The notes below the pieces were generated by a model. That model was not told where the DNA came from, ran no database searches, and worked only from the letters and a program-made list of their open reading frames with translations. Below are positions 26,503 through 34,665 of a stretch of DNA of 64,000 nucleotides, in pieces (positions within the stretch are counted from its first letter, which is position 1; every line of letters begins with the position of its first letter). The translations under genes and the position numbers were made by a program. Source of the stretch: Paenibacillus turicensis (GTDB lineage Bacteria; Bacillota; Bacilli; Paenibacillales; Paenibacillaceae); the NCBI RefSeq assembly GCF_017873435.1, contig NZ_JAGGKG010000011.1, forward strand, positions 62,001-126,000. The letters are read 5' to 3'.

Positions 26503-26728
26503 TAATAATTTAAACATATCTTCATTATGCCACTGAAGAGCATCCAACTCTGAGGCGTTTTCGTTAAGGGAAGGCTTAGTTACACCTTTTGTATAAGTTT
26601 CCTCCAAGTTAACCGGTACTGCCCGTTATCGCAGACCAAAGCGGGTTTATTTTAAATCTAAAATAGACCAAATTGGGTGGCACCGCGAGTTAAGCGCTCC
26701 TCGTCCCATAAAGACGAGGGCGTTTTTT
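26503..26728 (+). promoter_or_regulatory. T-box riboswitch leader of serS
   Basis: This fills the 412-bp gap before serS. The T-box sequence AAATTGGGTGGCACCGCG (26669-26687 region) is unmistakable, and is followed by the terminator stem CCTCGTC / GACGAGG with a T6 run (to 26728). Upstream, CCGGTACTGCCCGTTAT resembles the stem III region. Uncharged tRNA pairing with the T-box bulge forms the antiterminator and turns on serS. I could not place stem I or the serine specifier codon with confidence; the stem I part is unusually AT-rich. Confidence 0.85.
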
Positions 26729-26769
26729 GTGTTTTTTTAGGACCAAATTAACTTGAGGAGTGTTGCTAC

Positions 26770-28044
26770 ATGTTAGACATCAAATGGATTGAAGCACATG
26801 CGGAGGAAGTACAACATAGTGCTAACGCAAAAGGAATTATGCTATCTGTAAAAGAATTAATCAAGACAAATCAACACCGAATTGCTCATTTACAACAGCT
26901 AGAGCAGCTAAGAGCAACACGTAATAGGCTCACGAATGAAATTCATCAAGCCATTCAAGGTGGAGACAATCACCAAGCGGAGCAGCTTAAACACACGATG
27001 AAGCAAAACAAGCAAGCATTGGAGCACGCACAAGTCCGTTGGCAAGAAGCAAACCAGCAATATGAAGCTTTAATGCTGCTAGTCCCTAATATCATTTCAG
27101 TAGACTCCCCAAATGGAGAATCAGATAAGGATAACGTGGAGCTTCGACATTACTTAGAACCTACTGCTTTCGATTTTCCAGCTAGAGACCATGTTGAGCT
27201 TGGCGAAATACACCAAATGATTGACATCCAAAGTGGGACCAAAACAAGCGGCAGTCGGCAATATTATTTAACGGGAATGGGCTTTAGATTACATCGTGCT
27301 GTCCAACAGTTAGCGATTGATCTGCTTATGAATAAAGGCTTTGAATTTATGGAAGTCCCACTGATGGTCAAAACTGAAGCGATGGTGAATACTGGATTTT
27401 TCCCTTTAGGACAAGATCAATCCTATCACTTGGAGGGTGAAGATTATTGGTTAGTCGGGACATCAGAAGTCCCCTTAATTAGCTACTTTAGTGGTAAAAA
27501 GCTAGATGTAACACAACCAATCAAGGTCGCTGCAGTTTCTACCTGCTTCCGTAGTGAAGTGGGCTCAGCAGGCAGAGATACGAGTGGGCTATATCGTGTA
27601 CATCAATTTAATAAGGTGGAGCAGGTTGTTATTTGTGAGGATGATATAACGTTATCTCAGCAGTTACATGAGGAAATTACCGAGAATGCTGAGGAGCTAT
27701 TACAGTTGTTAGAGCTACCTTATCGCGTGATGGCCGTTTGTAGTGGAGATATGTCGCAAAAAACATATAAGCAATATGACATTGAAACCTGGATGCCAAG
27801 CCGTCAAGCTTATGGCGAAACCCACTCTTCATCCAACTTGCTACAATTTCAAGCTCGTAGAGCAAATATCGCCTATTTAGATACAGATGGTAAACCTAAA
27901 TACTGTCATACGTTAAACAATACCGCTGTAGCAACACCAAGAATTTTAATCCCTTTGCTAGAAAATCACCAACAGCAGGACGGATCCATTTATATTCCTA
28001 AAGCGTTAAGACCCTATTTACAGGGATTAGAGTATATCAAATAG
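26770..28044 (+). CDS. serS: Seryl-tRNA synthetase, divergent motif 3
   Basis: Charges tRNA-Ser with serine. 424 aa: an N-terminal coiled-coil tRNA-binding arm (about residues 28-105) and a class II catalytic core. Motif 2 is normal (CFRSEVGSAGRDTSGLYRVHQF). Motif 3 reads HTLNNTAVATPRILIPLLEN instead of the usual LNGSGLAVGRTLVAILEN, with the class-defining Arg kept. GTSEVPLISYFSGKKL also differs from the standard TSEVPLTNLHRDEIL. It could be a second, specialised SerRS copy. GAGGAG precedes the ATG. Confidence 0.9.
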   Translation: MLDIKWIEAHAEEVQHSANAKGIMLSVKELIKTNQHRIAHLQQLEQLRATRNRLTNEIHQAIQGGDNHQAEQLKHTMKQNKQALEHAQVRWQEANQQYEALMLLVPNIISVDSPNGESDKDNVELRHYLEPTAFDFPARDHVELGEIHQMIDIQSGTKTSGSRQYYLTGMGFRLHRAVQQLAIDLLMNKGFEFMEVPLMVKTEAMVNTGFFPLGQDQSYHLEGEDYWLVGTSEVPLISYFSGKKLDVTQPIKVAAVSTCFRSEVGSAGRDTSGLYRVHQFNKVEQVVICEDDITLSQQLHEEITENAEELLQLLELPYRVMAVCSGDMSQKTYKQYDIETWMPSRQAYGETHSSSNLLQFQARRANIAYLDTDGKPKYCHTLNNTAVATPRILIPLLENHQQQDGSIYIPKALRPYLQGLEYIK

Positions 28045-28063
28045 TACTATTAGCTTTCACCAT

Positions 28064-28096
28064 TAGCTTGCACTACTACTGTGCAGGCTTTTTTCT
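28064..28096 (+). terminator. Terminator after serS
   Basis: AGCTTGCAC / GTGCAGGCT followed by TTTTTT. Confidence 0.85.
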
Positions 28097-28143
28097 TTAT
28101 GGTCAGATAATTTTTCAAAAATGCTTAATTCAACTCTTAAGTA

Positions 28144-28205
28144 TTGACTATGAGCAAGAGATAATTTACTATAATATCAATACGTTTAAATGTTTAAACA
28201 TTTAG
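28144..28205 (+). promoter_or_regulatory. Promoter and operator of the ArsR-aldehyde dehydrogenase unit
   Basis: TTGACT (28144-28149), 17-nt spacer, TACTAT (28167-28172). The perfect palindrome AAATGTTTAAACATTT at 28188-28203 follows at the expected transcript start. This is a typical position for an ArsR operator, so autorepression is likely. Confidence 0.6.
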
Positions 28206-28219
28206 AAGGGTAGGTTGTT

Positions 28220-28522
28220 ATGGCTAAAGAAGCGTTAGAACATTTCCGTAAGTGTATTCCAGTTTTTCAAGTTTTGGCAGATACACATCGTCAAGATATT
28301 TTATTACTACTTAGCAAGCATGACGCTTTAACCGTGGGCGAGATTACAGAACAGTCCGTATTATCCAGACCCGCCGTTTCCCATCATCTCAAGCTTTTAC
28401 GGGAGCAAGACTTGGTTCATATGGAGAAACGTGGAACAGAGCGATTCTATTCCTTGTCCTTAAAACCTGCTGTAGAGTTACTTAAACAACTGACAGAACT
28501 TCTGGAGCGTGACTGTATTTAA
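28220..28522 (+). CDS. ArsR-family transcriptional repressor
   Basis: 100-aa winged-helix repressor. The helix-turn-helix is LTVGEITEQSVLSRPAVSHH (recognition helix) followed by the wing VHMEKRGTERFYSL. It lacks the CVC-type metal-binding cysteines of ArsR/SmtB sensors; Cys13 and the Cys near the C-terminus are isolated. It probably responds to a non-metal signal. It is 33 bp upstream of the aldehyde dehydrogenase gene, which it presumably controls. Confidence 0.85.
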   Translation: MAKEALEHFRKCIPVFQVLADTHRQDILLLLSKHDALTVGEITEQSVLSRPAVSHHLKLLREQDLVHMEKRGTERFYSLSLKPAVELLKQLTELLERDCI

Positions 28523-28555
28523 GTCTAAATCCACCCGTTCACGAAAGGAGAAAAA

Positions 28556-29947
28556 ATGGAACAGTTAAATGAACAAAACCTAAATCGTCTTTTAAAGCTA
28601 CAAAAAGATTACTATTATACAGGATCTACCCAAAGTGTCTCATTTCGGATAGAACAGCTAAAAAAGCTCAATGATGTGCTTCATCGTTACGAAAATAAAA
28701 TCATGAATGCATTATATCAGGATTTAGGAAAAAGCGAATTTGAAGCTTATGTCACAGAAATTGGATTTGTTTATCACAGTATTCGCTTTTTAATAAAAAA
28801 CCTTAAAAAGTGGGCAAAACCACAAAAAGTAAAAACCCCCCTCCATCTTCAACCATCTAAAAGCTTTATTATTAAGGAGCCTTATGGAACAGTTCTAATC
28901 ATAGGGGCGTTTAACTACCCCCTCCAGTTGTTAATTGAACCTCTACTTGGGGCTATCGCTGGCGGAAATTGTGTCATTCTGAAGCCTTCTGAAAACACAC
29001 CACATGTATCTGCCGTTATTGAACAACTTATACTAGAAACCTTTCCAAAAGAATATATTTGCGTAATTCAAGGTGGGCGAGATGAAACTTCTTTACTCAT
29101 CCATGCGCCCGTTGACTATATCTTTTTTACAGGGAGCGTTCCAGTAGGGAAAATTGTAATGGAAGCCGCCGCAAAAAACTTGGTTCCTGTCACTTTAGAA
29201 TTAGGCGGAAAAAGCCCCGCCATTGTCGACTCCTCTGCCAATCTTGATTTGGCTGCAAAACGTATCGTCTGGGGAAAATTTCTTAATGCGGGACAAACCT
29301 GCATCGCACCCGACTATATATTAGTAGACAGTAGCATATATGATGAACTTGTTAAAAAAATAAAAGTTGTGATTAATCAATTTTATAATAACTCTGCGGC
29401 GGACAGTAAAGATTATGGAAAAATTGTGAATGAGCGTCAGTTTAATCGATTAGTTTCGATTATTGAGCAGGAGCAAGATCATATTTTATACGGTGGACAT
29501 TCTCAGAAGGATTCTTTGTTTATAGAACCCACCTTAATAAAAGCTTCTTCCTGGGAGAACAAAGCTATGCAAGATGAATTGTTTGGACCCCTACTTCCCA
29601 TTATGCCATATGACAAAATGAGTGATGCAATTCAAATGATTCGGGAGCATCCTAAACCACTATCCTTATATTTATTTACGGAGGATAAAAACATAGAGAA
29701 ACAAGTACTAAACCAAGTTTCCTTTGGCGGTGGCTGTGTCAATGACACGATTTCACATATTGCAAATCATCATATGCCTTTTGGTGGTGTTGGGCATTCA
29801 GGTATGGGCGCTTATCATGGGAAATATAGTTTTGAACTTTTTACACACTCCAAAAGTATTTTGAAAAAAAGCACACGTTTTGACATTAGAGTTACTTTTC
29901 CGCCTTACGGAAATAAGCTTAAACTAATAAAAAAACTTTTAAAATAA
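28556..29947 (+). CDS. Class 3-type aldehyde dehydrogenase (YwdH-like)
   Basis: Oxidises aldehydes with NAD(P)+. 463 aa, a short ALDH of the class 3 type with a hydrophobic/basic C-terminal tail (KLIKKLLK) that may attach to membrane. Seen: cofactor motif FTGSVPVGK, ELGGKSPAIV with catalytic Glu, and GQTCIAPDY with catalytic Cys; the C-terminal PFGGVGHSGMG is conserved. Long-chain fatty aldehydes are typical substrates of this class. AAAGGAG precedes the ATG. Confidence 0.9.
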   Translation: MEQLNEQNLNRLLKLQKDYYYTGSTQSVSFRIEQLKKLNDVLHRYENKIMNALYQDLGKSEFEAYVTEIGFVYHSIRFLIKNLKKWAKPQKVKTPLHLQPSKSFIIKEPYGTVLIIGAFNYPLQLLIEPLLGAIAGGNCVILKPSENTPHVSAVIEQLILETFPKEYICVIQGGRDETSLLIHAPVDYIFFTGSVPVGKIVMEAAAKNLVPVTLELGGKSPAIVDSSANLDLAAKRIVWGKFLNAGQTCIAPDYILVDSSIYDELVKKIKVVINQFYNNSAADSKDYGKIVNERQFNRLVSIIEQEQDHILYGGHSQKDSLFIEPTLIKASSWENKAMQDELFGPLLPIMPYDKMSDAIQMIREHPKPLSLYLFTEDKNIEKQVLNQVSFGGGCVNDTISHIANHHMPFGGVGHSGMGAYHGKYSFELFTHSKSILKKSTRFDIRVTFPPYGNKLKLIKKLLK

Positions 29948-29995
29948 CTTTGCACAGAAGGAACCCGATCGTGAACTAGTGTTGTAAATATAAAG

Positions 29996-30024
29996 TTGAC
30001 GTGCTAGTATTCAAAAGGTATCAT
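29996..30024 (+). promoter_or_regulatory. Promoter of the TetR gene
   Basis: TTGACG (29996-30001), 17-nt spacer, TATCAT (30019-30024). A short palindrome TTATAGCTATAA lies downstream at about 30042-30053 and could be an operator. Confidence 0.6.
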
Positions 30025-30069
30025 AGCTCAAGATGATGTTATAGCTATAATTAAGCGGGAGTTGATTTT

Positions 30070-30645
30070 TTGGGCCGTCCATATACCGAAAATGAGCGTA
30101 AAGAGCTAAAACAAAAAATAAAGACAATAGCCATGCAGATGTTCCGAGAACAAGGCTTTAAAAATTTTAGAATACAACAATTAACGAAGCAAGTTGGCAT
30201 TTCATTGGGTGGTTTTTATACATTTTATAAGGATAAAGAATCGCTATATGAAGAAATTTTACGTGATGAAAAAAATCGAATTCGTCAAAAAATTATAATG
30301 ATAATCGAAACTGAGCAACAATCTCCAAAGATTTTTTTTACAGATCTGGCTAATGTAATTTTAAGGAAACTAGCTTCAAACAAGTTTTATACTGACTCAC
30401 ACACAGGCTTATTAGAAACGCTGGTTTGGAATGATGATCCTGTAACTGCTGAGGACAATTTAGATTTCATCCAGCAATTACGTACCATATGGACAAAACA
30501 AGGTACCTCTCTCTCCTCAACTGATGAACAATTAGCATCCGCAGTCGCGATGTTAGCCGTATTATGTGCACATAAAGATAAAATTGGTGTAGGTTTTGAT
30601 TATTGGTATGCATTGGTTGAAAAGATGCTTTTAGAATATTTATAA
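30070..30645 (+). CDS. TetR-family transcriptional regulator
   Basis: 191 aa. The N-terminal helix-turn-helix is QMFREQGFKNFRIQQLTKQVGISLGGFYTFYKDKESL (shown in parts: FRIQQLTKQVGIS then GGFYTFYKDKESLYEEIL), the TetR signature; the remaining helices form the ligand domain. TTG start at 30070 after GGGAG. It lies directly upstream of an MFS exporter and a rifampicin-phosphotransferase-like gene, so it is their likely repressor. Confidence 0.88.
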   Translation: MGRPYTENERKELKQKIKTIAMQMFREQGFKNFRIQQLTKQVGISLGGFYTFYKDKESLYEEILRDEKNRIRQKIIMIIETEQQSPKIFFTDLANVILRKLASNKFYTDSHTGLLETLVWNDDPVTAEDNLDFIQQLRTIWTKQGTSLSSTDEQLASAVAMLAVLCAHKDKIGVGFDYWYALVEKMLLEYL

Positions 30646-30672
30646 TTTTTTTAATTATGCTATGAAAAATAT

Positions 30673-30700
30673 TTAACTTTTTCACAGATAGTGATATACT
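30673..30700 (+). promoter_or_regulatory. Promoter of the MFS exporter gene with a possible TetR operator
   Basis: TTAACT (30673-30678), 16-nt spacer, TATACT (30695-30700). The -10 box lies inside an imperfect palindrome, CAGATAGT-GATAT-ACTGTTCTG, a possible TetR binding site. Confidence 0.4.
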
Positions 30701-30723
30701 GTTCTGGAAAGAGGTGTTTTGCG

Positions 30724-32022
30724 TTGAATAGTTCCAGAAAATATCAAATTATTATTGGCTTACTGTTATGCATGGGAGTTTCAACCATCTTGCAAACGTA
30801 TTTTAGCAGTGCATTACCTGTCATCAGCACCACATTTCGATCCATTGATTTTTATTCATGGATTCATGGTAGCTATATATTAGCGTCCTCCTCTGTTATT
30901 ATCCTTTCTAGTGGATTGTGTCATAAATTTGGGTACTTAAAAAACTTTAGCATCGGATCTCTGTTATTCGGTATAGGTACACTAGTTGCCCTGTTCAGTA
31001 CGTCCATGCTCCAGCTTGTCATCGCAAGAATCATTATGGGTATAGGCGCTGGAGCTGTAGTTCCTGCGACTTACGGAATCATCAATGAATATTTTGAAAA
31101 GGATAAATATACCTCTATTTTTGCGTCCTTTGCTATTGTACAAATCATATTTAGTGGATTAGGCAGCTTAGCCGGAGGCTATTTACCCCAAGCTTTCTCG
31201 TGGCAAGCTATTTTTTATTTTCTAATTCCCATCCAATTACTTAGCTTCTTATTTGTATTTAGAAATCTTCCAAAACACATTACTAACCTACCCTCAATTC
31301 CCTTCCCAATTAGACAGCATTTGATAATGATCATTGCAGTACTCTTGACTGCTGTAGGTATTGAGCAAGCTTACCATCAACGATTTTTATGGCTTACCTT
31401 TGGGATTCTCTCTCTTCTCTTTTTATTAAGGAAACCAAAAAAAATGAACGTCACACTACTTCCGAAACAGTTTATGACTGATTCTTTATTAAAAAACTTA
31501 TGCCTTCAAGCATTTTTATTAGGCGCATTTTATAATGTGTGTCTTGTCTATCTGCCTAGCTTTATGCAGTTTTCTTTGAACTTAAATGCAAATAGCTCTG
31601 GCAATTATCTGGAAATATTTGTTGTTTTCATGGGAGTTGGGAGCGGATTAGGTGGTTTAATTAAGACTCCTAACCGTATTGTCATATTAATTAGCTGGTT
31701 AATCTGCTTTGCAGGATGCTCCTTTATAGGCATTATTTTCTCATTAGCTGTCTTATTATTAGGCCTTGGCTCTGGCATTTTAATGTCAGTTTTGTTAGGC
31801 TATATCGCATTCTGTACACAGGAAGATGCAGCTGGCGTTAATAGCACCGCTCATTTAATTCGCAATTTTGGTGGGAGCATCGGAACTATTTCATTTCAAT
31901 ATTCACTAAATTATTCTCTAGGATATTTCATTGTTGGCATGATTGTCCTCTCCTTGGGAGGCATCATTACATCTGCTCTCGTCCTTCGCTTTAAGCAGAC
32001 TGCACTAAAATCGGAATCATAA
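30724..32022 (+). CDS. MFS transporter, EmrB/drug-proton antiporter type
   Basis: 432-aa membrane protein with about 12 segments. The loop between segments 2 and 3 and motif C-like GIGAGAVVPATYGIINEYF fit drug exporters of the DHA group. Start at TTG 30724, 7 nt after AGAGGTG; the longer frame from 30691 has no ribosome binding site. It lies 29 bp upstream of the phosphotransferase-like gene with an AGGAGG between, so the two are probably co-transcribed. Confidence 0.87.
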   Translation: MNSSRKYQIIIGLLLCMGVSTILQTYFSSALPVISTTFRSIDFYSWIHGSYILASSSVIILSSGLCHKFGYLKNFSIGSLLFGIGTLVALFSTSMLQLVIARIIMGIGAGAVVPATYGIINEYFEKDKYTSIFASFAIVQIIFSGLGSLAGGYLPQAFSWQAIFYFLIPIQLLSFLFVFRNLPKHITNLPSIPFPIRQHLIMIIAVLLTAVGIEQAYHQRFLWLTFGILSLLFLLRKPKKMNVTLLPKQFMTDSLLKNLCLQAFLLGAFYNVCLVYLPSFMQFSLNLNANSSGNYLEIFVVFMGVGSGLGGLIKTPNRIVILISWLICFAGCSFIGIIFSLAVLLLGLGSGILMSVLLGYIAFCTQEDAAGVNSTAHLIRNFGGSIGTISFQYSLNYSLGYFIVGMIVLSLGGIITSALVLRFKQTALKSES

Positions 32023-32051
32023 ATAAATCTATCTTAGTAGGAGGTTAAATT

Positions 32052-34514
32052 ATGAAATATATCAAAATGCTTCAGGACATTAGTAAGGGGGATATTTCTA
32101 GCGTTGGAGGTAAAGGAGCTAACCTTGGTGAAATGCTAAAGGCGAGTTTCCCAGTTCCAAATGGCTTTTGCCTAACAGTAAATGCATTTGATCTATTTAT
32201 GAAACATAACAGCCTTGACCATCTAAAGTTAAGAGGCGATGAGCTTCAAGCAAAGATAATATCTGGACAGTTACCACCTGAGCTTGAACAAGAAATTGCT
32301 CAATGTTATGCCTCACTTGGACAAAAAAAAAGAGTTGCCGTGCGTTCCTCTGCCACTGCTGAGGATTTACCTGAAGCCAGCTTTGCCGGTCAACAAGAAA
32401 CTTACCTTAATGTACTTGGTGAAACAGAACTTTTTATCGCGATTAAAAAATGCTTTGCTTCCCTCTATTCAATCCGTGCTGTTTCATACCGAAAACAAAC
32501 TAATTTTGATACAGCAAATGTTTTGTTAGCAGTAGTTATTCAAGAAATGGTTGAAAGTGAAGTCTCTGGTGTTCTATTTACTGCTGATCCTATCAATCAA
32601 AATAGGGATCAAATGATGCTTAATGCAGCTTGGGGACTTGGTGAAGCAATAGTTTCAGGAAAAGTAACGCCAGATATTTATATTTATAATAAACGTAAGC
32701 ATCGCCTAAGTAGTAAAACATTAGGTAAGAAAGAGCTTTTGATCGTTTATGGCAAGTCAGGCATTCAGGAGATTACTACAACAACAGAGCAAAAAAAACA
32801 ATTTTGTCTCACACAAAAGCAAGCAAATGAACTTTTTGAGTTGGGCTTAAAAATAGAAAAATATTATGGATTTCCTCAGGATATTGAATGGGCCATTTGT
32901 AAAGACACATTATATATATTGCAATCACGTCCAATTACAACCTTAAATTCAACCAAACCACAACCCTCTATACTAACTAAATCACAAATGGCAGTATTAA
33001 ACAATTGGATTGAGCATTTCCCTACTCCACTTTATCCTCTAGATGTAGAGCCTTGCGATATTGTTGATAAAGCAAAATCTAAAGTTTTGCAAGATCTAGG
33101 AATTTCAATTGATGGTGGATTAAGAATGAATGACGAAGGTATTATTTCATTTTCCACTGATAGGGTACATCTGAGATTTAAAATTGTTAAAATACCTTTT
33201 TTGCTTCATAGCTTTATCAATTACAATATTAATTCCTCGATTACAAATAACGAATTCCAAAATATCACAAACGAATTAGAAAGCATAGCCTCCACTGACA
33301 TTACTCAACTATCGATCACAGCATTGGTGGAGCAACTACAGCACATTATGATGTTATCAGAGAAAATAGCTTATATACGGTTTCGTTACAACATCTTCCC
33401 TTCTGTTGTTGTTTCTAAGCTACTACAGAGAACGTTACATAAAATAGACAAAAACCTAAATGAATATGATCTATTAAGTAATTTACAATATAAAACATGG
33501 GAAATGAATGCGGCTTTAAGTAAGCTTACTAGTTACATTCAAGATAACGCTGAATTAGAGGCTTTCATAACCAATCAGGAAGTAATAGAAAATGAACATA
33601 TAACAGCAATCCAAATCAGTTATCCTTCATTCTGGGTACAACTACAGCAATTTCTTCATGAATTCGGATGGAAATCAAATGGTAGTTATTATGCCTTTAG
33701 CTCGGTGTCATGGAACGAGGATATAACCTCCCTTTTCTCATTAACAAAAATTGTTATGCAGTCTGACAAATATGTATCAAGCAACAACAAGTACAACGAA
33801 ATTGTATCAATGATTGAAAAACGCTATTCTACAAAAAAATCCGCTAAGCTATTAAAAAAAATAGAAACCATAAGAGCATACCATATTCATCGAGAACAAA
33901 GTCTTTATTTAATCGAAATGTGTTATGGACTAGCACGTAAAATGGTTTTCCGACTAACCACCTTACTTCCTCATATTTTTGAACAACCTAACCATATATT
34001 GTTTTTAACGTTGGCGGAGGTATATGCATTGCCTAGCAACATTCACAATGAAAACAAAAGTAACAACATTAATAACAGTCAGAACAATAATTACGTTCAT
34101 AAAATTAAACAAACCATCCAGCTCAGAAAAACAAACCGCCCTCAAAATGAAACATTGTGGAACAGCCTATCTTATTGCAGAAAGCTTGAGGATGAAAATA
34201 CATTGACAGGCATATCTGGTAATCGAGGAATTACACAAGGACAAGTGAAGAAAATTTTATCGATACAACAATTTGATAAAATGCAGCAGGGAGATATTCT
34301 AGTCTGTCGTTATACTGATCCATCATGGACTCCCTTATTTGTTTTGGCAGGAGCTGTTGTATCCGATACAGGAGGCCCATTATCCCATAGTGCCATTGTA
34401 GCAAGGGAATACAATATTCCGGCGGTTTTAGGTTGTGGAAATGCAACCGAATTATTGCAGGATGGTGATAAAATAATCGTTGATGGTGATACAGGCAAGG
34501 TTCATAAAATATAA
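32052..34514 (+). CDS. PEP-synthase-type dikinase resembling rifampicin phosphotransferase (Rph)
   Basis: 820-aa ATP-dependent dikinase. The N-terminal ATP-grasp domain (about residues 1-300) has GGKGANLGEM, RSSATAEDLPEASFAGQQ, GLGEAIVSG and DIEWAI. The middle domain (about 310-730) is divergent and low in known motifs. The C-terminal swivelling domain carries the phospho-carrier His779 in GGPLSHSAIVARE. This order matches Rph (about 867 aa), which phosphorylates rifampicin, rather than PpsA, which has an extra C-terminal PEP/pyruvate barrel. The divergent middle domain leaves the substrate open. It follows TetR and MFS genes. Confidence 0.75.
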   Translation: MKYIKMLQDISKGDISSVGGKGANLGEMLKASFPVPNGFCLTVNAFDLFMKHNSLDHLKLRGDELQAKIISGQLPPELEQEIAQCYASLGQKKRVAVRSSATAEDLPEASFAGQQETYLNVLGETELFIAIKKCFASLYSIRAVSYRKQTNFDTANVLLAVVIQEMVESEVSGVLFTADPINQNRDQMMLNAAWGLGEAIVSGKVTPDIYIYNKRKHRLSSKTLGKKELLIVYGKSGIQEITTTTEQKKQFCLTQKQANELFELGLKIEKYYGFPQDIEWAICKDTLYILQSRPITTLNSTKPQPSILTKSQMAVLNNWIEHFPTPLYPLDVEPCDIVDKAKSKVLQDLGISIDGGLRMNDEGIISFSTDRVHLRFKIVKIPFLLHSFINYNINSSITNNEFQNITNELESIASTDITQLSITALVEQLQHIMMLSEKIAYIRFRYNIFPSVVVSKLLQRTLHKIDKNLNEYDLLSNLQYKTWEMNAALSKLTSYIQDNAELEAFITNQEVIENEHITAIQISYPSFWVQLQQFLHEFGWKSNGSYYAFSSVSWNEDITSLFSLTKIVMQSDKYVSSNNKYNEIVSMIEKRYSTKKSAKLLKKIETIRAYHIHREQSLYLIEMCYGLARKMVFRLTTLLPHIFEQPNHILFLTLAEVYALPSNIHNENKSNNINNSQNNNYVHKIKQTIQLRKTNRPQNETLWNSLSYCRKLEDENTLTGISGNRGITQGQVKKILSIQQFDKMQQGDILVCRYTDPSWTPLFVLAGAVVSDTGGPLSHSAIVAREYNIPAVLGCGNATELLQDGDKIIVDGDTGKVHKI

Positions 34515-34582
34515 AGGTATCTATTAAATTAAAATTAAGTATTAATTGTGCCGCTTCTTTAATGAGCTTGTAATTATGCAAC

Positions 34583-34614
34583 AAAAAAGATGACACCTGT
34601 TTGTCATCTTTTTT
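34583..34614. terminator. Bidirectional terminator between the Rph-like and ABC-F genes
   Basis: AAAAAAGATGACA / TGTCATCTTTTTT; A and T runs on both sides serve the two convergent genes. Confidence 0.88.
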
Positions 34615-34665
34615 GAAAATTTCACAATACTCAACCTTTAAATTAATCAACTATTTGTAGCTAAG

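Noticed and set aside
26410-26607. 65-aa frame on the minus strand within the serS leader
   Set aside because: It starts at TTG without a separate ribosome binding site and overlaps the T-box leader transcript on the other strand. The protein resembles no family. Kept out, though not fully excluded.
34231-34650. 139-aa minus-strand frame over the end of the Rph-like gene
   Set aside because: Antisense to the conserved phospho-His domain and crossing the terminator; no family features.
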